This document shows, in pieces, positions 6,442-11,557 of a DNA stretch of 11,557 bases. The DNA is taken from assembly GCA_035541215.1 (NCBI GenBank), contig DATKNV010000115.1, positions 1 through 11,557 on the forward strand. Reading direction: 5' to 3'. How positions within the stretch are numbered: position 1 is the first letter of the stretch; each line of letters opens with the position of its first letter. Both the position numbers and the translations under genes were made by a program. The notes beneath the pieces are model-generated. The model was not told the DNA's origin. It ran no database searches and saw only the letters and a list, made by a program, of their open reading frames with translations. The DNA is from DASZHJ01 sp035541215 (GTDB taxonomy: Bacteria; Pseudomonadota; Alphaproteobacteria; ATCC43930; CGMCC-115725).

Positions 6442-7428
6442 TTAGACGGGCCAGCCCGGCATGGCGAAGCCGCGCTTGTCGAGCTCGGCGTCGAGCGCCG
6501 CGGATTGCTCGCGCGTGAGCGGGGCGAGCGGCGGGCGCACGGTCTGCCACGCGCTCTCGCGGGCGAAGCGCGCGACCGTGTGCTTGAGCGCGGGGATCAT
6601 CGGGAACTTCTGCATGGCGAAGCGGAGATCGTTCAGCTTCGCCTGCCGCTCGTCGGCGCCGGCATCCTTCCAATGCACGTAGAGCGCATGGATGGCCGCG
6701 GGGTTGATGTTGGCGGTGGCGCTGATGCAGCCGGTGCCGCCGTGGCGCATGTTCGGGAGCAGGAACGCCTCCGATCCCGCGAAGACGTCGAAGACCTCGT
6801 GGAAGGCCTTCAATACGGCCTCGGTGTTGCTCCAATCGCCGGAGCTGTCCTTGAGGCCCGCGACCGTGCCGGGATAGGCCTTGAGCAGGCGCTCGATGAG
6901 GTTGAGCGTGATCGGCACCTGCGAGACCGGCGGGATGTGATAGAGGTAGACCCTGAGCCGCGCGTCGCCCACGCGCTCGATCACCTCCGCGAAATTCCGG
7001 AAGAGGCCGTCGTCGCTCACGCCCTTGTAGTAGAAGGGCGGCAGCATCAGTACGCCAGCGCAGCCGTGCTTCACCGCATGCGCCGTGAGTTTCACGGAAT
7101 CCGTGAGCGCGCAGCAGCCCGTTCCCGGCATCATCACGCGGGGATCGATGCCGCCCTCGACGAGCGTGTCCAGCAGCAGCATCCGCTCCTCGACGCTCAG
7201 CGAGTTCGCCTCGCTGTTGGTGCCGAAGACCGCGAGCCCGCAGTTCTGCGAGACGAGCCAGCGGCAATGCCTCAGCAGCCGCTCCGCATCGACGGAGAGA
7301 TCGGATTTGAACGGCGTCACCACCGGCGAGAGCACGCCCGTAATGCGCCGTGCCGGGCTCTCCTTCCCGGCGGTCGTCCGGTCTCGCGCGCCCGATCGGG
7401 CAACCGTCACACCTGCAGCCTCGGCCAT
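6442..7428 (-). CDS. DapA/NAL-family class I aldolase or lyase (not a true dihydrodipicolinate synthase)
   Basis: This 328-residue TIM-barrel protein belongs to the dihydrodipicolinate synthase/N-acetylneuraminate lyase family, which forms a Schiff base with a 2-oxo acid. Lys193 in GLKDSSGDW is the Schiff-base lysine and Tyr163 in YLYHIPP the catalytic tyrosine. The GTTGE loop reads GTNSE (69-73), and the arginine that follows the tyrosine by five residues in E. coli DapA is Val168. This argues against lysine biosynthesis and for a catabolic role such as a retro-aldol or dehydratase/deaminase step. An N-terminal extension of about 28 residues precedes the barrel. The ATG at 7428 has GGAGG with 6-nt spacing. 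The frame stays open far upstream into antisense of doeA, but that part is shadow. It leads the minus-strand three-gene operon and is divergent from doeA. One family precedent near betaine/proline pathways is the pyrroline-hydroxycarboxylate deaminase. Confidence 0.88.
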   Translation of the reverse strand: MAEAAGVTVARSGARDRTTAGKESPARRITGVLSPVVTPFKSDLSVDAERLLRHCRWLVSQNCGLAVFGTNSEANSLSVEERMLLLDTLVEGGIDPRVMMPGTGCCALTDSVKLTAHAVKHGCAGVLMLPPFYYKGVSDDGLFRNFAEVIERVGDARLRVYLYHIPPVSQVPITLNLIERLLKAYPGTVAGLKDSSGDWSNTEAVLKAFHEVFDVFAGSEAFLLPNMRHGGTGCISATANINPAAIHALYVHWKDAGADERQAKLNDLRFAMQKFPMIPALKHTVARFARESAWQTVRPPLAPLTREQSAALDAELDKRGFAMPGWPV

Positions 7429-7484
7429 CTCCGTCCTCCGTATTCCCTGCGCGGTCCTGTGGTATTCGAGGTCAAGAGCTATAG

Positions 7485-7507
7485 CATGGTTCGCAGCGCG
7501 AATCATG
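7485..7507. promoter_or_regulatory. 23-bp inverted repeat, candidate operator
   Basis: The left arm CATGGTTCGC (7485-7494) and right arm GCGAATCATG (7498-7507) are inverted with a 3-nt AGC spacer; 9 of 10 positions pair, with a single mismatch at 7489/7503. It lies 56 nt from the DapA-like start and 110 nt from the doeA start. Size and symmetry suit a dimeric regulator. Ectoine degradation genes elsewhere are controlled by Lrp-type DoeX and MocR/GntR-type EnuR, but no regulator gene is visible here and I cannot match the dyad to a known site. Confidence 0.5.
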
Positions 7508-7582
7508 TCATGGGATTCCGAATTCCCCGCGAGAACGTCCGATCGCCGGCTATGAAAACGGCCGCCGCCGCGCCAGAATGAA

Positions 7583-7598
7583 CCGGCTTCGGCGCCGG
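7583..7598 (+). other. Small GC-rich stem-loop in doeA leader
   Basis: CCGGC (7583-7587) and GCCGG (7594-7598) pair around a 6-nt TTCGGC loop, ending about 20 nt before the doeA start and just upstream of its GAGGGG ribosome site. In such GC-rich DNA a 5-bp stem can arise by chance, so any effect on doeA translation is speculative. Confidence 0.2.
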
Positions 7599-7617
7599 AC
7601 ACTCTTGCGAGGGGATC

Positions 7618-8799
7618 ATGCGCGACCCCGTCCTCAATTTCAGCCGCGCGGAATACGCCGCGCGGCTCGCCAAGACCAGAGCGGCGATGGAGAAGGCGGG
7701 CCTCGACCTGCTCATCGTCAGCGATCCCTCGAACATGGCCTGGCTCACGGGCTACGACGGCTGGTCGTTTTATGTGCATCAGTGCGTGCTGGTGCCGCCC
7801 GATGGCGAGCCGCTCTGGTACGGGCGGGGCATGGATGCGGAAGGGGCGAAGGTCACGGCCTATATCCACCACGACCGGATCCTCTCCTATCCCGATCATT
7901 ACGTGCAGTCGCGCGAGCGGCATCCCATGGACTTTCTCTCGCGCATCGTCGAGGAGCGGGGCTGGGGGCGCGGCCGCATCGGCGTGGAGATGGACAATTA
8001 CTGGTTCAGCGCCGCGGCCTACGCCTCGCTCCAGAAGCATTTGCCCAATGCGCGCTTCGCGGACGCGACCGGGCTCGTGAACTGGCAGCGCGCGGTGAAG
8101 AGCCCGCAGGAGCTCGACTACATGCGCCGCGCGGCCCGCATCGTCGAGGCCATGCACGCGCGCATCCTCGAGAAGGTCGAGCCGGGCCTGCGCAAGAACG
8201 ATCTCGCCGCGGAGATCTACGATGCCGCCATCCGCGGCGTCGAGGGGAGCTGGGGCGACTATCCCGCGATCGTGCCGCTGCTGCCCTCGGGCGCCGACGC
8301 CGCCGCACCGCACCTCACCTGGGACGACCGCCCCATGCGCAGGGGCGAGGGCACGTTCTTCGAGATCGCCGGGTGCCACAAGCGCTACCACTGCCCGCTC
8401 TCGCGCACGGTCTTCCTGGGGAAGCCCACGCCTGCCTTCCTCGACGCCGAGAAGGCGGTGCTCGAGGGTATGGAGGCGGGACTCGCGGCGGCGAAGCCCG
8501 GCAACGCCTGCGAGGACATAGCGAACGGCTTCTTCGCCGTCCTCAAGAAATACGGGATCGTCAAGGAGAGCCGCACGGGCTACTCGATCGGCCTCAGCTA
8601 CCCGCCGGATTGGGGCGAGCGCACCATGAGCCTCCGGCCGGGCGATCGCACGGAGCTCCAGCCGGGCATGACCTTCCATTTCATGACGGGCCTGTGGCTT
8701 CAGGACATGGGGCTCGAGATCACCGAGAGCATCGCGATCACCGCAACCGGCGTCGAATGCCTCGCGAAGGTGCCGCGCCAGCTCTTCGTAAAGGCGTGA
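7618..8799 (+). CDS. doeA: Ectoine hydrolase DoeA (EutD), creatinase-like M24 fold
   Basis: The 393-residue protein has a creatinase-type N-terminal domain (about 1-150) and a C-terminal pita-bread domain of the M24 family (about 165-390). Segments such as NMAWLTGYDGWSFYVHQCVL, VEMDNYWFSAAAYASLQKHL, YPAIVPLLPSGAD and SYPPDWGERTMSLRPGDRTE are, from memory, near-identical to the DoeA/EutD family. DoeA opens the ectoine ring to N-acetyl-2,4-diaminobutyrate in the cytoplasm. As in creatinase, the metal ligands of M24 aminopeptidases are mostly lost: YHCPLSRT (257-264) lacks the Asp, and SYPPDWGE replaces the ligand-His region, while Glu370 remains. This fits a metal-independent hydrolase rather than an Xaa-Pro peptidase. 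ATG 7618 follows GAGGGG closely and agrees with family length. doeB follows after 5 nt. Confidence 0.9.
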   Translation: MRDPVLNFSRAEYAARLAKTRAAMEKAGLDLLIVSDPSNMAWLTGYDGWSFYVHQCVLVPPDGEPLWYGRGMDAEGAKVTAYIHHDRILSYPDHYVQSRERHPMDFLSRIVEERGWGRGRIGVEMDNYWFSAAAYASLQKHLPNARFADATGLVNWQRAVKSPQELDYMRRAARIVEAMHARILEKVEPGLRKNDLAAEIYDAAIRGVEGSWGDYPAIVPLLPSGADAAAPHLTWDDRPMRRGEGTFFEIAGCHKRYHCPLSRTVFLGKPTPAFLDAEKAVLEGMEAGLAAAKPGNACEDIANGFFAVLKKYGIVKESRTGYSIGLSYPPDWGERTMSLRPGDRTELQPGMTFHFMTGLWLQDMGLEITESIAITATGVECLAKVPRQLFVKA

Positions 8800-8804
8800 G
8801 CGAC

Positions 8805-9818
8805 ATGGCGAACGCTCCTCGGACGATGCTTCCCTCGCCGGTCGCGGCCACCGTCGATTTCGCACGCGACGGCGTGCAGCACGGGTTTCTGCGCCTGCCG
8901 CACAGCCGCGACGACTCCGCCTGGGGCTCCGTGATGATCCCCATCGCCGTCGTGAAGAATGGGGCGGGCCCGACGGCGCTGCTCACCGGCGGCAATCACG
9001 GCGACGAGTATGAGGGGCCGATCGCGCTCTTCGACCTCGCGCGGAGCCTCACCGCGGAGGAGGCGAGCGGGCGGGTGATCATCCTCCCTGCGATGAACTA
9101 TCCCGCCTTTCGCGCGGGGCGGCGCACCTCGCCCATCGACGGCGGCAACCTCAACCGCAGCTTTCCCGGGAGGCCCGACGGCACGATCACGGAGAAGATC
9201 GCGGACTACATCGCGCGCACGCTGCTGCCGATGGCCGATCTCGTGCTCGACATCCATTCCGGCGGCAAGACGCTCGACTTCCTCCCCTATGCGGCCGCGC
9301 ACGTCCTCCCGGACAAGGCGCAGGAGGCGCACTGCTTCGCCGCCGTCGAGGCATTCGCTGCTCCCTATTCGCTGCGCATGCTGGAGATCGACGCGCGCGG
9401 CATGTTCGACACCACGGCCGAGGAAATGGGCAAGGTGTTTCTCACGACCGAGCTCGGGGGCGGCGGCACCGCGCGGGCCGAGACCATCGCGATCGCGCGC
9501 CGCGGCGTGCGCAACGTCCTACGACACGCCGGCATCCTCCGCGGCGAGATCGAGCGGCGCCCGACCCGCTGGTTCGACATGCCCTCCGCGGATTGCTTCG
9601 TCTTCAGCGAGGAGGCCGGCCTCATCGAGACCCGCATCGATCTCGGCGCGGCCGCGCGAGCCGGAGACATCGTCGCCCGCGTCCATCCCATCGGCCGCAC
9701 CGGCCTCACCCCCTGGGAATACCGCGCGCGCATGGACGGCGTGCTCGTGGGGCGGCACTTCCCCGGATTGATCCAGGCCGGCGATTGCGTGGCGGTGATC
9801 GGAACGGTTTTGCTCTAA
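8805..9818 (+). CDS. doeB: N-alpha-acetyl-L-2,4-diaminobutyrate deacetylase DoeB (EutE)
   Basis: This 337-residue zinc hydrolase is of the succinylglutamate desuccinylase/aspartoacylase (M14-like) family. Zinc ligands are His65 and Glu68 in TGGNHGDEYEG and His151 in DLVLDIHSGG. Glu216 in TTELGGGG is the probable general base, and NLNRSFPGRPDG (115-126) is the substrate-binding stretch. Wording and length match DoeB, which removes the acetyl group from the DoeA product to give 2,4-diaminobutyrate. It starts at ATG 8805, 5 nt after the doeA stop, with a weak GTGAG-type site overlapping that stop, so coupling to doeA is likely. A much longer open frame from 7578 is shadow of doeA. The next step, DoeD transamination, has no gene in the window. 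Confidence 0.9.
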   Translation: MANAPRTMLPSPVAATVDFARDGVQHGFLRLPHSRDDSAWGSVMIPIAVVKNGAGPTALLTGGNHGDEYEGPIALFDLARSLTAEEASGRVIILPAMNYPAFRAGRRTSPIDGGNLNRSFPGRPDGTITEKIADYIARTLLPMADLVLDIHSGGKTLDFLPYAAAHVLPDKAQEAHCFAAVEAFAAPYSLRMLEIDARGMFDTTAEEMGKVFLTTELGGGGTARAETIAIARRGVRNVLRHAGILRGEIERRPTRWFDMPSADCFVFSEEAGLIETRIDLGAAARAGDIVARVHPIGRTGLTPWEYRARMDGVLVGRHFPGLIQAGDCVAVIGTVLL

Positions 9819-9819
9819 T

Positions 9820-9835
9820 TTCGCGAGGCCGCGAA
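9820..9835 (+). other. Perfect 6-bp stem-loop just after doeB
   Basis: TTCGCG (9820-9825) and CGCGAA (9830-9835) form a perfect stem with a 4-nt AGGC loop, starting 2 nt after the doeB stop. No run of T follows, so it is not a classic intrinsic terminator. It might protect the doeAB message 3' end or reduce expression of the downstream DUF3830 gene. Its TTCGC...GCGAA core resembles the centre of the dyad at 7485-7507. Confidence 0.35.
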
Positions 9836-9882
9836 GACAGAGGCGAGTGGGCGATCTATGCTGCTTCTCACCGTCCGCATCT

Positions 9883-9886
9883 GGAG
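9883..9886 (+). promoter_or_regulatory. Ribosome binding site fixing the TTG start of the DUF3830 gene
   Basis: GGAG with a 6-nt spacer before TTG 9893 supports that rare start codon; no alternative start in the frame has both a ribosome site and family-consistent length. Confidence 0.55.
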
Positions 9887-9892
9887 CTCCTC

Positions 9893-10306
9893 TTGACCGA
9901 TCTCCGCATCACCGCCGGCTCCTTCACGTTCGGTGCGCGCTTCGAGAGCGCGGCGGCGCCGAGGACCTGCGCGAAGTTCCAGGCGCTGCTGCCCTTCAGG
10001 CAGAAGATCATTCACGTGCGCTGGAGCGGGGAGGCCTGCTGGATTCCGCTCGGGGAGCTCGATCTCGGGCTCGGTTTCGAGAACCACACGAGCTATCCGG
10101 CGCCGGCCGAGATCCTGCTCTATCCCGGCGGCATCAGCGAGACGGAAATACTGCTCCCTTATGGCGGCGTCCGCTTCGCGAGCAAGGTTGGACAGCTCGC
10201 GGGCAATCACTTCCTCACGGTGACGGAGGGACGCGAGCGGCTGCGGCCTCTCGGGGAGCACGTGCTCTGGCACGGCGCGCAGGAGATCCTCTTCGAAGCC
10301 GTCTGA
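9893..10306 (+). CDS. DUF3830-family (cyclophilin-like) protein
   Basis: The 137-residue product matches the DUF3830 family: a small beta-rich, cyclophilin-like fold of unknown function often found near amidohydrolase and transporter genes. Visible features are a start LRITAGSFTFGARFE, a central HVRWSGEACWIPLGEL, LLYPGGISETEILLPYGG, and a C-terminal GNHFLTVTEG and LWHGAQEILFE. No ATG or GTG gives the expected N-terminus in this frame. TTG at 9893 does, and it has GGAG (9883-9886) 6 nt upstream. The frame upstream of that is shadow of doeB. It lies 74 nt after doeB, on the same strand, with a small stem-loop between, so it is probably a less expressed member of the doe unit. Cyclophilin-like proteins of this type may bind or isomerise a substrate; I assign no function. 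Confidence 0.78.
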   Translation: MTDLRITAGSFTFGARFESAAAPRTCAKFQALLPFRQKIIHVRWSGEACWIPLGELDLGLGFENHTSYPAPAEILLYPGGISETEILLPYGGVRFASKVGQLAGNHFLTVTEGRERLRPLGEHVLWHGAQEILFEAV

Positions 10307-10339
10307 TCGGATTTGAATAAAATTCGGTGAAAACTCCGT

Positions 10340-10368
10340 GGAACTGCCTGCAACTCCTAACCATTAAG
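10340..10368 (+). promoter_or_regulatory. Candidate promoter and TAACC motif upstream of PilZ gene
   Basis: In the 131-nt, relatively AT-rich gap before the PilZ gene, GGAAC (10340-10344) is followed after 17 nt by CATT (10362-10365), close to the alphaproteobacterial EcfG general-stress promoter (GGAAC, 16-17 nt, CGTT) with one mismatch. The overlapping CTAACCATTAAG (10357-10368) resembles a CtrA-type half site. Both are weak, single-copy matches seen by eye. Confidence 0.25.
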
Positions 10369-10427
10369 AAAGATGTCGGCGGCATACTCTCGCTACCTTT
10401 TCGGGGAGCTCTTAATCCCGAGGCGTC

Positions 10428-10432
10428 AGGAG
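10428..10432 (+). promoter_or_regulatory. Ribosome binding site fixing the PilZ start
   Basis: AGGAG with a 5-nt spacer before ATG 10438 favours this start over the in-frame GTG at 10327, which has no ribosome site and would add 37 residues not typical of a PilZ protein. Confidence 0.7.
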
Positions 10433-10437
10433 CGGAA

Positions 10438-10800
10438 ATGGGCGGCAACGAATCCCGCGGCGGTAACCAGCCGTTAACCGAAGAAGAGGCGAAGGTGCTG
10501 CGCAAAACCGTGCGCAAGCGCGTCCTCTGGAAGGCACGCATCGAGGTCGCCGGAGCGATCCATCCCTGCGCCGTCGTGGACCTCTCGCTCGGCGGCGCAC
10601 GGCTGCATTTTGCCGAGCCGGTGGAGAGCGGAACAAAGGTTCGGCTGATCCTCGACCGGTTCGGCGCCTTCAGCGCCGAGGTGGTCTGGCACCGGGACCG
10701 CGGCATCGGGCTCCGCTTTACCGACGATCCCCGGCGCATCGCCGACCTCATCGGCGCGCGCCTTCCCCTCGAGGGCACGAAGACCGCGGCCTCGGCCTAA
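10438..10800 (+). CDS. Single-domain PilZ protein, probable c-di-GMP receptor
   Basis: This 120-residue protein is one PilZ domain with a short polar N-terminal tail. Both c-di-GMP-binding motifs are present: RxxxR as R22-R26 (RKTVR) and DxSxxG as D48-S50-G53 (DLSLGG), 22 residues apart, with following strands LHFAEPVESGTKVRLIL and AEVVWHRDRGIGLRF completing the barrel. Such proteins respond to the second messenger c-di-GMP and usually affect motility, attachment or exopolysaccharide through a partner protein. No partner domain or signal peptide is seen, so it should be cytoplasmic. It has its own upstream gap of 131 nt, so it is probably transcribed independently of the doe genes. Its TAA stop (10798-10800) overlaps the opposite-strand TAG of the MTHFR-family gene. 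Its function is unrelated to the neighbouring catabolic genes as far as can be told. Confidence 0.87.
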   Translation: MGGNESRGGNQPLTEEEAKVLRKTVRKRVLWKARIEVAGAIHPCAVVDLSLGGARLHFAEPVESGTKVRLILDRFGAFSAEVVWHRDRGIGLRFTDDPRRIADLIGARLPLEGTKTAASA

Positions 10801-11557
10801 GCTCGATAGTCGACGCGGAATCCCGCCTGACCCGGCTCCAGGCTGAAGCGGCCGCCGGCGATCGCGCGCTGCCAGGCGGCGGTGCGGCGGACGCCGCCGA
10901 AGGGGAAGAAGTGCAAGCCCGCGATCTCGCGCTCCGCCTCGGGCGCCGCCGCGAGCGCGCGCAGGATCGGCTCCGGCCCCTTCTGCGTCACGAGATGCGC
11001 GATCGAGGCCGCGTCCGCCCCGAGCGCCCGCACGGAAGCGCCGATGCCGCAGCGGAGCGCATAGGCGAGGAGCGTGCGCAGGCTCGCGGGACCCGCGAGG
11101 CCGATGCGGACCGGGAGGCCGATGCCGCTCGTCCGCAGCCGCGCGATCCACGCGAGGATCGGGGCCGCCTCGAAGCAGAATTGCGTCACGACATAGAGCT
11201 CGATCCCGCTCTTGCGTCCGAGCGCCGCCTTGACGCGGAGCGCCTCCCAGAGCGCATCGTTTCCGATCCGCGCGTGCTGCTCGGGGTAGCCGGCGATGCC
11301 GGCGCGCAGGATGCCGTTCTTTTGCAACAGGCCGGTCGCGAGGAGATCGAGGCTCGAGGCGTAGGGGCCCGCGGGCTTTGCGACGTCGCCTGCGATCGCC
11401 AGCACTTGCCGCACTTCGGCCTCGCCCGCGAGGCGCTCGATGCAGTCGCGAAGCTGCGTGAACCCCGTGAAGTTCCGTGCGCCCAGATGCGGCACCGGAT
11501 TGAACCCCGCGCGCGCGAGCTGCGCCGCCACCGCGATCACCTCGTGATAGCTCTCGC
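10797..11557 (-). CDS. Methylenetetrahydrofolate reductase-family protein (N-terminus cut by window edge)
   Basis: The visible 253 or so residues carry the FAD-binding TIM barrel of the MTHFR family: GFNPVPHLGARN, VLAIAGDVAKPAGPY (the GD of the flavin site), AGYPEQH, VVTQFCFEAAPILAWI and the C-terminal GLHFFPFGGVRRTAAW. MTHFR reduces 5,10-methylene- to 5-methyl-tetrahydrofolate, or runs in reverse in some demethylation pathways. The frame continues through the window end (ESYHEV before the internal GTG at 11540), so the true start lies outside and roughly 40 residues are missing. The HFFPFGG type is, from memory, one of the accessory MetF-like groups rather than the housekeeping methionine-pathway enzyme. 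A link to C1 units released by the demethylase-like flavoprotein at the other end of the window is possible but inferred. Its stop TAG (10799-10797) overlaps the PilZ stop. Confidence 0.87.
   Translation of the reverse strand, partial: ESYHEVIAVAAQLARAGFNPVPHLGARNFTGFTQLRDCIERLAGEAEVRQVLAIAGDVAKPAGPYASSLDLLATGLLQKNGILRAGIAGYPEQHARIGNDALWEALRVKAALGRKSGIELYVVTQFCFEAAPILAWIARLRTSGIGLPVRIGLAGPASLRTLLAYALRCGIGASVRALGADAASIAHLVTQKGPEPILRALAAAPEAEREIAGLHFFPFGGVRRTAAWQRAIAGGRFSLEPGQAGFRVDYRA

Larger units (their letters stand above)
7429..7617. promoter_or_regulatory. Divergent promoter region between DapA-like operon and doeA
   Basis: This 189-nt gap must hold promoters for the minus-strand DapA operon and the plus-strand doe genes. 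It contains a palindromic GCTATAGC (7478-7485), a 23-bp dyad directly beside it, and TATGAA (7551-7556) as a possible plus-strand -10 without a good -35. On the minus strand TATAGC preceded by TGC could be an extended -10 that would place the dyad in the spacer. Core promoter calls are tentative. Confidence 0.5.

Noticed and set aside
6442..7428. Calling the DapA-like gene dapA (lysine synthesis)
   Set aside because: The GTTGE motif and the substrate-binding arginine are both changed, and the neighbours are catabolic.
6442..8865. 807-codon minus-strand frame suggesting a large fusion ahead of the DapA domain
   Set aside because: The extra N-terminal part is antisense to doeA and has no protein-like motifs; the DapA barrel has its own ATG at 7428 with GGAGG.
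7578..9818. 746-codon plus-strand frame suggesting a fusion ahead of DoeB
   Set aside because: The first 409 codons are an alternative frame of doeA with arginine-rich shadow composition; ATG 8805 fits DoeB family length.
10306..10332. AT-rich weak palindrome (GAATAAAATTC) after the DUF3830 gene as a terminator
   Set aside because: Arms are only 4 bp and A/T-based, with no T run; not credible as an intrinsic terminator.
10327..10437. GTG start giving a longer PilZ protein
   Set aside because: No ribosome site, and the added residues overlap the likely promoter; ATG 10438 has AGGAG at 5 nt.

Overview
The window is GC-rich throughout, with tightly packed genes, strong GGAGG-type ribosome binding sites and long antisense open frames. 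Gene families and codon use fit an alphaproteobacterium, but no single gene fixes the genus. Thirteen protein genes fill almost all of it, two of them cut by the window edges. I see no RNA genes, mobile elements, CRISPR arrays or long repeats. The gene content is almost entirely catabolic and looks like an accessory locus for nitrogen-rich small molecules.

Layout, left to right. (1) <1-797, minus: N-terminal 265 residues of an old-yellow-enzyme-type flavoprotein resembling N-methylproline demethylases. (2) 898-5119, plus: a compact four-gene operon with an arginase/agmatinase-fold ureohydrolase, an Asp/Glu-racemase-family protein, an ALDH7-type aldehyde dehydrogenase and a luciferase-like flavin/F420 oxidoreductase. 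(3) 7428-5123, minus: a three-gene operon with a DapA-like lyase, a small PPOX/F420-type split-barrel protein and a second luciferase-like oxidoreductase, converging tail-to-tail on operon 2 with 3 nt between stops. (4) 7618-10306, plus: doeA (ectoine hydrolase) and doeB (N-acetyl-diaminobutyrate deacetylase), then a DUF3830 gene that appears to start with TTG. (5) 10438-10800, plus: a single-domain PilZ protein. (6) 10797->11557, minus: a methylenetetrahydrofolate-reductase-family protein whose stop codon overlaps the PilZ stop.

How they may work together. doeA and doeB are recognisable members of the ectoine degradation route: ring opening to N-acetyl-2,4-diaminobutyrate, then deacetylation. 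The usual transaminase (doeD), aspartate-semialdehyde dehydrogenase (doeC), regulator and uptake genes are not in the window. The surrounding demethylase-like, ureohydrolase, racemase, aldehyde dehydrogenase and C1-folate genes suggest a broader island for compatible solutes, betaines or amidino compounds. That pathway is inference.

The best candidates for something undescribed are the ureohydrolase-led operon, whose first enzyme lacks two usual active-site histidines, the DapA/PPOX/luciferase operon, and a 23-bp dyad in the shared promoter region between the DapA operon and doeA.
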